64,000 nucleotides of DNA from a virus. Where the stretch lies: IMG/VR virus record IMGVR_UViG_3300046517_002304, positions 1 to 64,000 of that record, one strand, 5' to 3'. The position numbers and the translations under genes were made by a program. Of the stretch, positions 8,135 to 15,498 are shown piece after piece. Positions within the stretch are counted from its first letter, which is position 1. Each line of letters begins with the position of its first letter. The notes under the pieces are model-generated. The model was not told the DNA's origin. It searched no databases and saw only the letters and a list, made by a program, of their open reading frames with translations.

Positions 8135-8926
8135 TTACGGAAACACGGTGCCTTGGATTTGTAAAGTGGCCGAATCAGACGGCAGGGCCGCAGATCCCGC
8201 AGGTGTGACTCTTTTTAGCCAAAGAGGAAATCCTTCTTCGGCCCTCAATGTTGCTATTGTAATAGATCCGCTGGTAAATACAACCCCAGTTGGGGTAGTT
8301 GCGACATTTCCAGTGCTCTGAGCAATATCATTTCTTGGACCACCTTCTGTTATCGTGCTCATAGTTGGATTGGGTACAGATGGGGTCAAAGCATTCGTAT
8401 CTACCACCAAAAGATTTTGATTTCTATTGCCGTCATCACCGGTAAATGTTATTGTGTAATTAGAGCCACTTGAATGAGCACAAGAAACCTGTGACAAACC
8501 AGCGGTTCCATTCAACCCAGCCTGCAAATTTACGGCAAAAACTGACGGCGTATTGTCCCAGTTGATCTGGGGAGATAAAGCGTTTTCGTATTTTAGCACT
8601 AAATTTCCACCTGTTGGCGACCCATTTATCGCAATTCGCTGAACCTCATTTCTTGCTAAAACTCCAATAGTAATAGTAGAACCGCCAGCAATCTGGGATT
8701 GCAAAGAAACAGAAACATTGTAGAATACATCCGTTGAATTGTTATTAAATACGTAAATACAGCGATAGTCAGTATACCCGCTTTGAGCCTGTGCGGCAGT
8801 CACATTAGTGAACAAGTTATTCAGCGTTGTTCCGACTGCATGCGAACTAGGTTGCCCACCAAAAGAAAGAGCCGGATTAGTATTGCTTGAACCCCCTGAA
8901 AGCACTATGCTAATATCCGAAGCCAT
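8135..8926 (-). CDS. Putative virion structural protein, beta-rich
   Basis: 263 residues from the ATG at 8926; an ATG three codons earlier sits too close to the AAGG site. Composition is Ser/Thr/Asn/Gly-rich with almost no charged clusters, as in phage beta-sandwich fibre or decoration proteins. The N-terminal block (LSGGSSNTNPALSFGG, then NNLFxNVT and YRCIYVFNN) is a pattern I associate with conserved tail or appendage proteins of many large phages. It is the only clear structural-type protein in the window. Confidence 0.55.
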   Translation of the reverse strand: MASDISIVLSGGSSNTNPALSFGGQPSSHAVGTTLNNLFTNVTAAQAQSGYTDYRCIYVFNNNSTDVFYNVSVSLQSQIAGGSTITIGVLARNEVQRIAINGSPTGGNLVLKYENALSPQINWDNTPSVFAVNLQAGLNGTAGLSQVSCAHSSGSNYTITFTGDDGNRNQNLLVVDTNALTPSVPNPTMSTITEGGPRNDIAQSTGNVATTPTGVVFTSGSITIATLRAEEGFPLWLKRVTPAGSAALPSDSATLQIQGTVFP

Positions 8927-8961
8927 AATCGTCATACCTTATTTACCCTGAGAGGTTGAAA

Positions 8962-9855
8962 ATGCCAGACGAAGAAACAAAGGAACTCAAAATTACGTGG
9001 CAGCCTCGTAAAGGCGGGAAGCCATCCCAGATTTACACCACAGGGCTTGAATACTGCTTTATCAACAGCGAAAATCAACAGTGCCATGAATTTGTTTACT
9101 GCAAAGACTTCCTACATGACGCGGTTCATGCTTTTTTGTACGAAAAAGTCGCGGACATTTATGACTTCGTTTACGACCCCAAGAGCATGCCTCCCCTCAT
9201 GCTTTCTAGGACAAAAATTGCGCTAAGCAATGCGTCCGACAAAAATTTTGTCAGTAAAATGGATAATATGGTTGACTTCATCAACCAATGTGAGGTAAAA
9301 TTAAAACTCAAGAAGTCTAGGGGAATCCTTTGTAGTAACCCGCCAAAACAATATAAAAACGGTATTATAGTTTTAAGAGGTTCAGCTAAGTGGATAGAAG
9401 CGCCTCCAATGCTATCTTTATATACTCTTCTTATTAGAATAGGGTTTATCCATAAAAAGGGCGATAGTTATACCCAGACTATGGACGCTTTAATCAATGG
9501 ATCGGTTAAACCATATCAAAAAAATGATACCAGCTACCTCTCAAGCGCCAAGAAAAGTGTTGACAGGATTCTTGAAGAAGGGTATAGAAAAATATTCTAC
9601 AGCGATATCAAGCGAAATTATCCAAAAAATGTAGACATTGGAACGCTACACAACAGCTTCGGTATTGTCGGGTTCACTAGCAAATCTCCCAAACAATGGG
9701 TTCCAGGCTGGTGGAAATCTAAGAAAAAGAAAATCACTACCGCTGAAGCTGCGGCAGCTAACCCAGACGATTATTATATTGATTGCGAAATGGGACTGAC
9801 CAAAAAAGAAACCGCCAAACCGGAAACCATTAAAACAGAGGTGGCAAATGCCTAA
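8962..9855 (+). CDS. Hypothetical protein next to amidoligase
   Basis: 297 residues from the ATG at 8962 with AGAGG upstream. No recognised domain. The C-terminus is Lys/Ala/Thr-rich (about residues 255-297) and probably disordered. It overlaps the amidoligase gene by 8 bp, so the two are very likely translated together, and it is a candidate partner or substrate-side protein of that enzyme. Confidence 0.6.
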   Translation: MPDEETKELKITWQPRKGGKPSQIYTTGLEYCFINSENQQCHEFVYCKDFLHDAVHAFLYEKVADIYDFVYDPKSMPPLMLSRTKIALSNASDKNFVSKMDNMVDFINQCEVKLKLKKSRGILCSNPPKQYKNGIIVLRGSAKWIEAPPMLSLYTLLIRIGFIHKKGDSYTQTMDALINGSVKPYQKNDTSYLSSAKKSVDRILEEGYRKIFYSDIKRNYPKNVDIGTLHNSFGIVGFTSKSPKQWVPGWWKSKKKKITTAEAAAANPDDYYIDCEMGLTKKETAKPETIKTEVANA

Positions 9856-10735
9856 ATCTTGGACAATCGGACATGATGTTGAATTTACGGTCTTTGACCC
9901 GAAAAGTAAGAAAATCAGAAGTGCTATCGGGGTAGTTCCTGGCAGCAAGGAATGCCCTTATGACCTCGGGGACGGCCATCGGGCTTTCTACGACAATGTG
10001 CTGGCAGAATGTAACTTAAAAGTTAGCAATTCCAAAGAAGATTTTATAGCAAATAACAAGGAATGTTTTCAGCGATATGCAGATGCAATTAAGCCGTGTG
10101 TTTTACTGCCGAAAGCATCCCACACATATCCGGCATCAGAACTTCAGCACGAAGATGCCTTAAAGTTTGGCTGCGATCAATCTTTTGATGCTTATACCGT
10201 CGCCCCAAATCCACCGCCCGACTGTCAGCCCGGTAATGGCTTCCGAACCGGGGGTGGTCATATTCACCTTGGTGGCGATTTCTTCCCCTTAAACGACGAC
10301 TGGGGGCGTATATGGGTCATTAGAATGATGGATATCTTCTTTGGAGTTCCGTCACTGTTTATTGACCAAGATCCAACGTCTATGGTAAGACGCAAGCTGT
10401 ATGGTGGAGCAGGGGATCATCGTCCGCAAGTCTACGGAGTTGAGTACAGGTCACCATCCAATTTCTGGGTAGCTACTCCTCAACTGGTCGCACTCACATA
10501 TGATATCTGTGATTTTGTGCTGGATGTCTGCATTAACGAGCAACATGAAGAAATTTATAATCTTCATGAAGACAATATCGTGAAATGCATCAATAATTGG
10601 GACAAAAAGGCGGCAAAACCCTTTATGGAAATATGCCGAAGACTAATGCCCAAAAAACTATGGGAAAACGTTGAGCAACTCTCTAAGCCGCGAGAAGACA
10701 AGTCGTTCTACGAGAGCTGGGGAATCAAGGCTTAG
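9848..10735 (+). CDS. Amidoligase of the phiEco32 COOH-NH2 ligase type
   Basis: 295 residues. The N-terminal GHDVEF block (8-13), a glycine-rich GGGHIHLGG block near residue 139 and GVEYRSPSNFW near 198-208 match the glutamine-synthetase-fold amidoligases first noted in phage phiEco32. These are predicted ATP-dependent ligases joining a carboxylate to an amine, with Glu/His metal ligands. Known associates in other genomes are class-II glutamine amidotransferases; one is at 51673-52947 here. It overlaps the upstream gene by 8 bp. Substrate unknown: peptide, cell-wall or small-molecule modification are all possible. Confidence 0.8.
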   Translation: MPKSWTIGHDVEFTVFDPKSKKIRSAIGVVPGSKECPYDLGDGHRAFYDNVLAECNLKVSNSKEDFIANNKECFQRYADAIKPCVLLPKASHTYPASELQHEDALKFGCDQSFDAYTVAPNPPPDCQPGNGFRTGGGHIHLGGDFFPLNDDWGRIWVIRMMDIFFGVPSLFIDQDPTSMVRRKLYGGAGDHRPQVYGVEYRSPSNFWVATPQLVALTYDICDFVLDVCINEQHEEIYNLHEDNIVKCINNWDKKAAKPFMEICRRLMPKKLWENVEQLSKPREDKSFYESWGIKA

Positions 10736-10752
10736 TCAAAATAATAGGCAAA

Positions 10753-10819
10753 TAGCCCAAACTGGCAATTAGCAAGTTTATTCCTTTCCTTATCTTTTTT
10801 ATACGGCCAGTTTGGGCTA
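10753..10819 (+). other. Long hairpin in leader of esterase gene
   Basis: A perfect 14-bp inverted repeat (10753-10766 with 10806-10819, core AGCCCAAACTGGC) encloses a 39-nt loop containing a pyrimidine run (TTCCTTTCCTTA). No U-run follows; instead the CGGAG site and GTG start of the next gene come directly after. It looks like a leader RNA structure rather than a simple terminator. Confidence 0.7.
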
Positions 10820-10838
10820 CCAACCAACGGAGAAAAAC

Positions 10839-11486
10839 GTGCCAAAAAATCTAATCGGGAAATGGATAGTTGATGCGCCTGAGAACATAGAGCGGTGCAT
10901 CATCGCCTTCCCAGGAAGGGGAGGATCGGCTGAAAGTATGATGAGTCTTTGTCGTGCCATAAGGTTGCCGGATACATTGATTATATGCTTACAATCTAGA
11001 TATTTTGCTTGGTACGCATCTCCAAATGGAGCCAATGATCAATATGATGCTGTGCAAAGCATGAAGAATGCTATAAAAGAAATAACAAATACAATTAATA
11101 AAATAAAAGACTTTTGGGGAGTGTCGGACAACCAAATCGCCTTGCTTGGACATAGTGCTGGTAGCGTTGTCTCAATTCAAACTGCGCTAAACTTCAATTT
11201 CCGTGCGGTTATTTCCCTTGCCGGTGCTATTTTAGAGCCGGAAAAAATGCCGATATGCGCTATAGACACTCAATTTTTGCTTCAACACGACACTAATGAT
11301 GACTGCTTTTCTTGGGATGAACGATTCGTGCCAATGCATGACGCTCTAAAAACAAACAAGTATCATACAGAAATATGTATAGACAGAGGAAATGGGCATG
11401 ATTCATTTACGAACGAAGTCGTAGACTATGTGCAATCATTTCTAACTGAGAAGTTCAAAATTACCGCAGAAAGCGAAGAGTCCTAA
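10839..11486 (+). CDS. Alpha/beta hydrolase, phospholipase/carboxylesterase type
   Basis: 215 residues from a GTG at 10839, chosen because CGGAG (10828-10832) sits 6 nt upstream; a TTG at 10812 would start inside the hairpin. Motifs are the GRGGS oxyanion region (26-30), nucleophile GHSAG (S106), an Asp near 151-154 and H187 in GNGHDSF, all in the order of the PF02230-type esterase family. It likely hydrolyses a small ester or thioester. It follows the amidoligase gene on the same strand across a 103-bp leader, so the two may belong to one pathway. Confidence 0.75.
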   Translation: MPKNLIGKWIVDAPENIERCIIAFPGRGGSAESMMSLCRAIRLPDTLIICLQSRYFAWYASPNGANDQYDAVQSMKNAIKEITNTINKIKDFWGVSDNQIALLGHSAGSVVSIQTALNFNFRAVISLAGAILEPEKMPICAIDTQFLLQHDTNDDCFSWDERFVPMHDALKTNKYHTEICIDRGNGHDSFTNEVVDYVQSFLTEKFKITAESEES

Positions 11487-11494
11487 AACTCTAA

Positions 11495-12244
11495 CTACTT
11501 ACTAAGATCAACAATCTTAAAACCTAGATTAAGCAAGTCAGCAAATCCATCTAAGGATTTCTTTGCCTGCATATCACCTAGAGTATCATTAATCTCATCA
11601 ATAGTAGCTTCTGTTAGTTGTTTTCCTGGGTTATAACCCTTGCTCAAATAAGACGCAAAGCTATAAAGAGCAGACTCAGTCCCACGATAAAACTTAAGAG
11701 CATCGTCTACCATCTTTTCTCTTGAGTAGCTTTCCGATACAACATACTTTGAGCACTTGGAGCACATCCCGTCTTTGGGGTCTTTACTGCCGCAATTACA
11801 GAAATAAGTGTCCATACCGTTGCCAAAATAATTGGCTTCTTCTTTTTTATCATGGCCATGCGCAGCGTGACTACCTTTACCTTCGCATTTGTCGCAATCA
11901 CAATTACACTTTGACTTTCCACCTTTATCCATCATGTCATCATCATCATCGTCCATGTCGTCGTCATCCATATCATCATCTTCGTCACCATCTACATCAT
12001 CATCGTCCATGTCGTCGTCGTCCATGTCATCATCTTCGTCACCATCTACATCATCATCGTCCATGTCTTCGGGTTCTGGGGCAATAGGTTGCTTAGGCGC
12101 TTCTGTAGTAACATCTTCAGTGGCGTCAACATTTGCCCATTGAGCACCGATTACGCCAATGGCCTTTGGTCCAGAAGAAAGTCCAAGTAAAGTAGAAGAT
12201 CCAAGACTTTCATGTAAAAGCTTCCAAGATTTAAAATCTATCAT
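11495..12244 (-). CDS. Acidic-repeat protein with capsid-targeting-like N-terminus
   Basis: 249 residues from the ATG at 12244; the longer frame begins only with a weak TTG. The N-terminus MIDFKSWKLLHES carries the tag seen on other proteins here, with a T4-like (L)-H-E cut site before Ser. Next comes a strongly acidic region (about 60-102) of Met-Asp-Asp and Val-Asp-Gly-Asp-Glu repeats, a short Lys-Gly linker, then two cysteine clusters (CNCDCDKC and CNCGSK...CSKCSK) likely to bind zinc, and a helical C-terminus. The acidic repeat could mimic DNA or bind basic proteins. A GAAAAATA box sits 4 nt before the ATG. Function unknown. Confidence 0.65.
   Translation of the reverse strand: MIDFKSWKLLHESLGSSTLLGLSSGPKAIGVIGAQWANVDATEDVTTEAPKQPIAPEPEDMDDDDVDGDEDDDMDDDDMDDDDVDGDEDDDMDDDDMDDDDDDMMDKGGKSKCNCDCDKCEGKGSHAAHGHDKKEEANYFGNGMDTYFCNCGSKDPKDGMCSKCSKYVVSESYSREKMVDDALKFYRGTESALYSFASYLSKGYNPGKQLTEATIDEINDTLGDMQAKKSLDGFADLLNLGFKIVDLSK
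11947..12067 (-). repeat. 54-nt tandem repeat inside acidic-protein gene
   Basis: Two full 54-nt copies (11947-12000 and 12001-12054) with two mismatches, plus a 13-nt partial third copy. Each codes for an 18-residue unit of Met, Asp, Val, Gly and Glu. Copy number changes would keep the reading frame. Confidence 0.85.
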
Positions 12245-12248
12245 ATTA

Positions 12249-12256
12249 TATTTTTC
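12249..12256 (-). promoter_or_regulatory. Late-like box GAAAAATA, 4 nt before ATG 12244
   Basis: On the minus strand GAAAAATA ends 4 nt before the start codon (spacer TAAT, the same spacer as at 4143). It is a weaker match to TATAAATA than the other boxes; an AGGA lies 12 nt from the start, too far for good function. Confidence 0.35.
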
Positions 12257-12292
12257 CTGCGATATAGGTGCTGAAATATATATCAAAGACAA

Positions 12293-13135
12293 TCAGCATT
12301 TTAGTTCACATAACACTTTTTCAGGCGATGAACTAAAATAGTCCGCTTGGAAAACGCGATTATTAATATTTGTTCTCTTAACCCACGATGTCGTCATAGG
12401 GGCTAAACAAGGAAAATACATCATTAGCTGCCGAACGTTAAAGTTATCTGCAACACAAGATAAGCCTGACTGAAACCCAACAAAAAAGACAGAATTTCTT
12501 ATTATATAGCAAATATTACTAATGTAAGAGTCAATATAAACAGTATTATGGACGCCTTGTCTAGTCAATCTGTCTCCTATTTCAGATAGGACGTTTTTAT
12601 CATACCCTGCACCTACTAATATAATAGGCAGATTAAACCTGTCATATATCCCCTTAACCAACTTGTGCCATTGATCTGTATTCCAAAGGTCCGTTCTAGA
12701 GCGATTAGTTCCAGAAACAAAAGCCGTAAGATACCGCCCATAAGGAGTGGGGCAACAATCCGTTCTAATAGGAACGCAAATATCAATAGGATATTCTAAA
12801 TCTATTTCATCTAGCCTAGTTCCGGACTCAAGCCACCGATTCGCCGAATATTCAAATGCAAAGCGCCCTTTTTGATATAAATCAAATATGCCTTTAATAT
12901 CAGGCTTTAAGCCAGCCACTCTGTGATAATCTGCTTCAGAAACCTTTTTAAAACAAGACTTTCCTACCTGTGGCAAAAGCTTGACGAATTCCCCAGATCT
13001 GTGCTGTACGGCATCATCGGCTATGGTTAATATGTTAAAATTAATCTTATCAAAATATGGGGCAAACTTTTGATATATCCAAAATATATCCCCAATACCT
13101 TGAGGAACATCCAGAGTAATTTCAGCGCCAATCAT
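12293..13135 (-). CDS. GT9-like (heptosyltransferase-type) glycosyltransferase
   Basis: 280 residues. The QGIGDIFW block near residue 12 is the GT9-type Gly-Ile-Gly-Asp loop; later a D-L-W-N-T-D-Q-W segment and a GFQSGLSCVADNF block match the nucleotide-sugar-binding half. The same blocks occur in the proteins at 31364 and 32994, so they form one subfamily. GT9 enzymes typically transfer heptose from ADP-heptose. The ATG overlaps the TGA of the HldD-like gene (ATGA), so the pair is translationally coupled, supporting heptose as donor. Confidence 0.65.
   Translation of the reverse strand: MIGAEITLDVPQGIGDIFWIYQKFAPYFDKINFNILTIADDAVQHRSGEFVKLLPQVGKSCFKKVSEADYHRVAGLKPDIKGIFDLYQKGRFAFEYSANRWLESGTRLDEIDLEYPIDICVPIRTDCCPTPYGRYLTAFVSGTNRSRTDLWNTDQWHKLVKGIYDRFNLPIILVGAGYDKNVLSEIGDRLTRQGVHNTVYIDSYISNICYIIRNSVFFVGFQSGLSCVADNFNVRQLMMYFPCLAPMTTSWVKRTNINNRVFQADYFSSSPEKVLCELKC
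12298..12339 (-). other. 11-bp inverted repeat at gene end
   Basis: ATTTTAGTTCA (12298-12308) and its exact complement at 12329-12339 flank a 20-nt loop within the last codons of the glycosyltransferase gene. There is no U-run, so it is more likely an mRNA-end or processing structure than a classic terminator. Confidence 0.45.
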
Positions 13136-13920
13136 GCAATAAATATAGTCGGCGACCAGTTAAAAATATCTTTAGTCCTGGCGATATCAGCACAGGTATG
13201 AAACTGATATGTATCTTTGAATGGGCAATCAATATAGTCTGGGATAATGTTAGAATTATACAATCTATTACAGTAATTTATTATATTTTCAAAAGGGACG
13301 CTGACTCCGCTACCTAAATTAAATACTCCACTTGTTTGCACGCTTATAGCACTCTTAATACACTCGCATACATCATCAATATGAATAAAATCACGCTTAG
13401 GATTGCCTTTAAATAAAATAGGCGGTTGGCCATTCTTGATCATATTGTTAATCTGATGTACCATGGATGCCCTTTTACCCTTGTGCTCTTCGCCAATAAG
13501 CGACCAGACATTGGTAAACCTAAAACCAATACAAGAAACATCTTTGTCTCTAGTCCAAGATAATGTCCATCCCTCAAAGTTCTTTTTACTCTGAGCATAT
13601 GGGGTTAAACAATCATGAACTGCGCCCGATGATGCCCAAATAAACTTGCGACATCCTTTGCCATAATAATAATCAAACATTTCAATCGGCCAATAATAAT
13701 TAGCTCTCATCATGGCGTCATAATCTCGGCTCTGCGTATCATTGTTTGCCGCAAGATGTATCAATACATCTGCCTGTCCCGCATCTTGCCAGTGGATTAT
13801 AGGAACTGCACTTGGCTGCTCATTCAAATGCCCTGTGCCAACTACATCGTGTCTCTGACATAGTATTCTAGACAAATATGATCCTACAAATCCGGTGGCA
13901 CCAGTGATTAATATTCTCAT
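13132..13920 (-). CDS. hldD: HldD-like NAD-dependent sugar-nucleotide epimerase
   Basis: 262 residues, extended SDR fold. N-terminal GATGFVGSYL (7-16) binds NAD(P); the catalytic pair is in YAQSK (Tyr-x-x-x-Lys). The second half matches ADP-glycero-manno-heptose 6-epimerase closely: EEHKGKRASMVHQ, KRDFIHIDDV, FNLGSGVSVPFENI and YIDCPFKDTYQFHTCAD follow the family's blocks in order. It is shorter than bacterial HldD (about 310) by roughly 40 residues, mainly in the N-terminal half. Sits in an ATGA-coupled run with a methyltransferase and GT9-like genes. A generic dTDP-sugar epimerase is the alternative. Confidence 0.75.
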   Translation of the reverse strand: MRILITGATGFVGSYLSRILCQRHDVVGTGHLNEQPSAVPIIHWQDAGQADVLIHLAANNDTQSRDYDAMMRANYYWPIEMFDYYYGKGCRKFIWASSGAVHDCLTPYAQSKKNFEGWTLSWTRDKDVSCIGFRFTNVWSLIGEEHKGKRASMVHQINNMIKNGQPPILFKGNPKRDFIHIDDVCECIKSAISVQTSGVFNLGSGVSVPFENIINYCNRLYNSNIIPDYIDCPFKDTYQFHTCADIARTKDIFNWSPTIFIA

Positions 13921-14612
13921 GATTTCTTAAAAACAAAACTCATTACACCGTCACGGCCCGCAAGGGTTTCTGCATCGCTCGTTTCTATCAGTTCAAAACC
14001 ATATTCGGTTACACAATAAATCAAGCCATTTTGAGTGAAGTACTGAAGGTGCTCGCCTGGCTTCTTATGCTTTGACGACACGATATCATGAATATCATTA
14101 AAAATAGGCATGCTTATAAAAAGATATCCATTTTTCCGTACTTGCCGCAATATCTCTTCTGGCTTTTGAAAGTGTTCAAAAACATCCCACAGTGTAATCC
14201 CATTAAATTCAAGAAGCGTTTGATCTTTACTTAGCTCTTTATAAATACCTCTATCTTTTAGCCACTTCACGCCACATGGGTTAATATCATACCCGAATGA
14301 CCTAACTCTTAACTTTTTAATAAATTCTCCGCAACCAATCCCTACATCTAAAACCAAATCCTGATCTGACATATACTTTTCAACTAAACTACAACGATAT
14401 TTATTTAAGGCAATGGCAGTAGGAGTGTGCTCTAGGTCTACATAATGCTTCCAGTAAGCATCTGAATATTCAATAACTTTGTTTCTATCAATTTGCCAAG
14501 CAACCCCTATTTCAGGAATACCTTCTATACCGTCTGTAATAGAAACTACTTTATCGCCATATATGCCCCGTTTCAATAAGTCAAACATGCGATAATATAG
14601 TTCATAGTTCAA
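13917..14612 (-). CDS. SAM-dependent methyltransferase (class I)
   Basis: 231 residues with the SAM-binding loop VLDVGIGCGEF (near residue 92) and a WDVFEHF motif IV followed by a conserved NGYLFISMP strand. This is the Methyltransf_23-type fold often found with sugar genes. Overlaps ATGA-style with the epimerase and by 11 bp with the upstream glycosyltransferase, so it probably methylates the same glycan or its precursor. Confidence 0.75.
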   Translation of the reverse strand: MNYELYYRMFDLLKRGIYGDKVVSITDGIEGIPEIGVAWQIDRNKVIEYSDAYWKHYVDLEHTPTAIALNKYRCSLVEKYMSDQDLVLDVGIGCGEFIKKLRVRSFGYDINPCGVKWLKDRGIYKELSKDQTLLEFNGITLWDVFEHFQKPEEILRQVRKNGYLFISMPIFNDIHDIVSSKHKKPGEHLQYFTQNGLIYCVTEYGFELIETSDAETLAGRDGVMSFVFKKS

Positions 14613-15498
14613 TTTTATTTTTCAGGAATTCATACGATTTATGCGGAGCATAATAGATGTGCTTGTATTTAAAACAATGATCGTCTGTGCTCTTTATCAT
14701 TAGGCTAGGATAACTAAAAATTTTAGCCGCAACTACTGATAGAACAGAATTAACGCCGATATAGCCGCTAGATTTTTTTAATATCTCCATGGCTTCAACT
14801 ATAGATGTTTGATTTGATAAATCTATTAAGTTTTTGCTGCCCGCAGGAATTAAATCAGGGCCAAGATTTAAAACAACCCCGCTCATCTCTAATCTTTGCA
14901 ACGATATAATAGTATTTTCCCAGTCACCTTTATCAAAATCCCTAGACGCAATTCTCTTATCACTAGAATATGGGCAAATTACCATGTATTTTTCTGGTAG
15001 TCCAAAATCAGAAACATTACATAACTGATTACTTAAAATGCTTGAATCATTATACTTGAGATACCCGGACGTAATGCGGGAAAACTTCGGACTGATGCTC
15101 CAGTCATCAGCATCAGACAGCCCTTGAGGAATATTCATTTTCTTAGTTTTTAAATGAACCATAACCTCATCTTTGGTAAAGAAGCACCAGAATTTAGAAA
15201 AATCATCATAAACTATAACATGATTTTTGAGCTTTGGAAAATTAGAAAGCCTTTTGAAAACTTCCATAATATGCTTGCTTTTATTAGTCGCATAATATAT
15301 CGTGTCCAGATTTTCTCTTTCATAATGAGAAAAATAGCTTTCTAAAGCAAGAACATCCCCAATTCCACCCGTCAGTAAAATACCACCAGACGATTCTTTA
15401 AATACTCTGGCAGGAGCATTAAATACTCTTTCTTTAATAAGCCGCTGATTACGGCTTTTAATTAAATATTGATTTCTTTCACTAAAGTTAAATGGCAT
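14602..15498 (-). CDS. GT9-like glycosyltransferase, subfamily 2
   Basis: 298 residues from the ATG at 15498 inside the helicase's last codons; an upstream in-frame ATG at 15543 lies deeper in that gene. LTGGIGDVLALES gives the GT9-type loop. It is a clear paralogue of 54842-55690: shared blocks include GGIGD-x-x-ALES, KF-x-CFF, DWSI, SGYIG and a nearly identical HIYYAPH/Q end. The family lacks strong similarity to the 12293/31364/32994 group outside the loop. Donor sugar unknown; context suggests heptose. Confidence 0.6.
   Translation of the reverse strand: MPFNFSERNQYLIKSRNQRLIKERVFNAPARVFKESSGGILLTGGIGDVLALESYFSHYERENLDTIYYATNKSKHIMEVFKRLSNFPKLKNHVIVYDDFSKFWCFFTKDEVMVHLKTKKMNIPQGLSDADDWSISPKFSRITSGYLKYNDSSILSNQLCNVSDFGLPEKYMVICPYSSDKRIASRDFDKGDWENTIISLQRLEMSGVVLNLGPDLIPAGSKNLIDLSNQTSIVEAMEILKKSSGYIGVNSVLSVVAAKIFSYPSLMIKSTDDHCFKYKHIYYAPHKSYEFLKNKIEL

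Noticed and set aside
11722-12143. Plus-strand Ser-rich and His/Arg-rich open frames opposite the acidic gene
   Set aside because: They are the antisense of the GAT/GAC repeat, with one-sided composition, no ribosome site and full overlap with a better gene.
12298-12339. Calling the 11-bp inverted repeat a terminator
   Set aside because: The stem is AT-rich, has a 20-nt loop and is not followed by a U-run on either strand.
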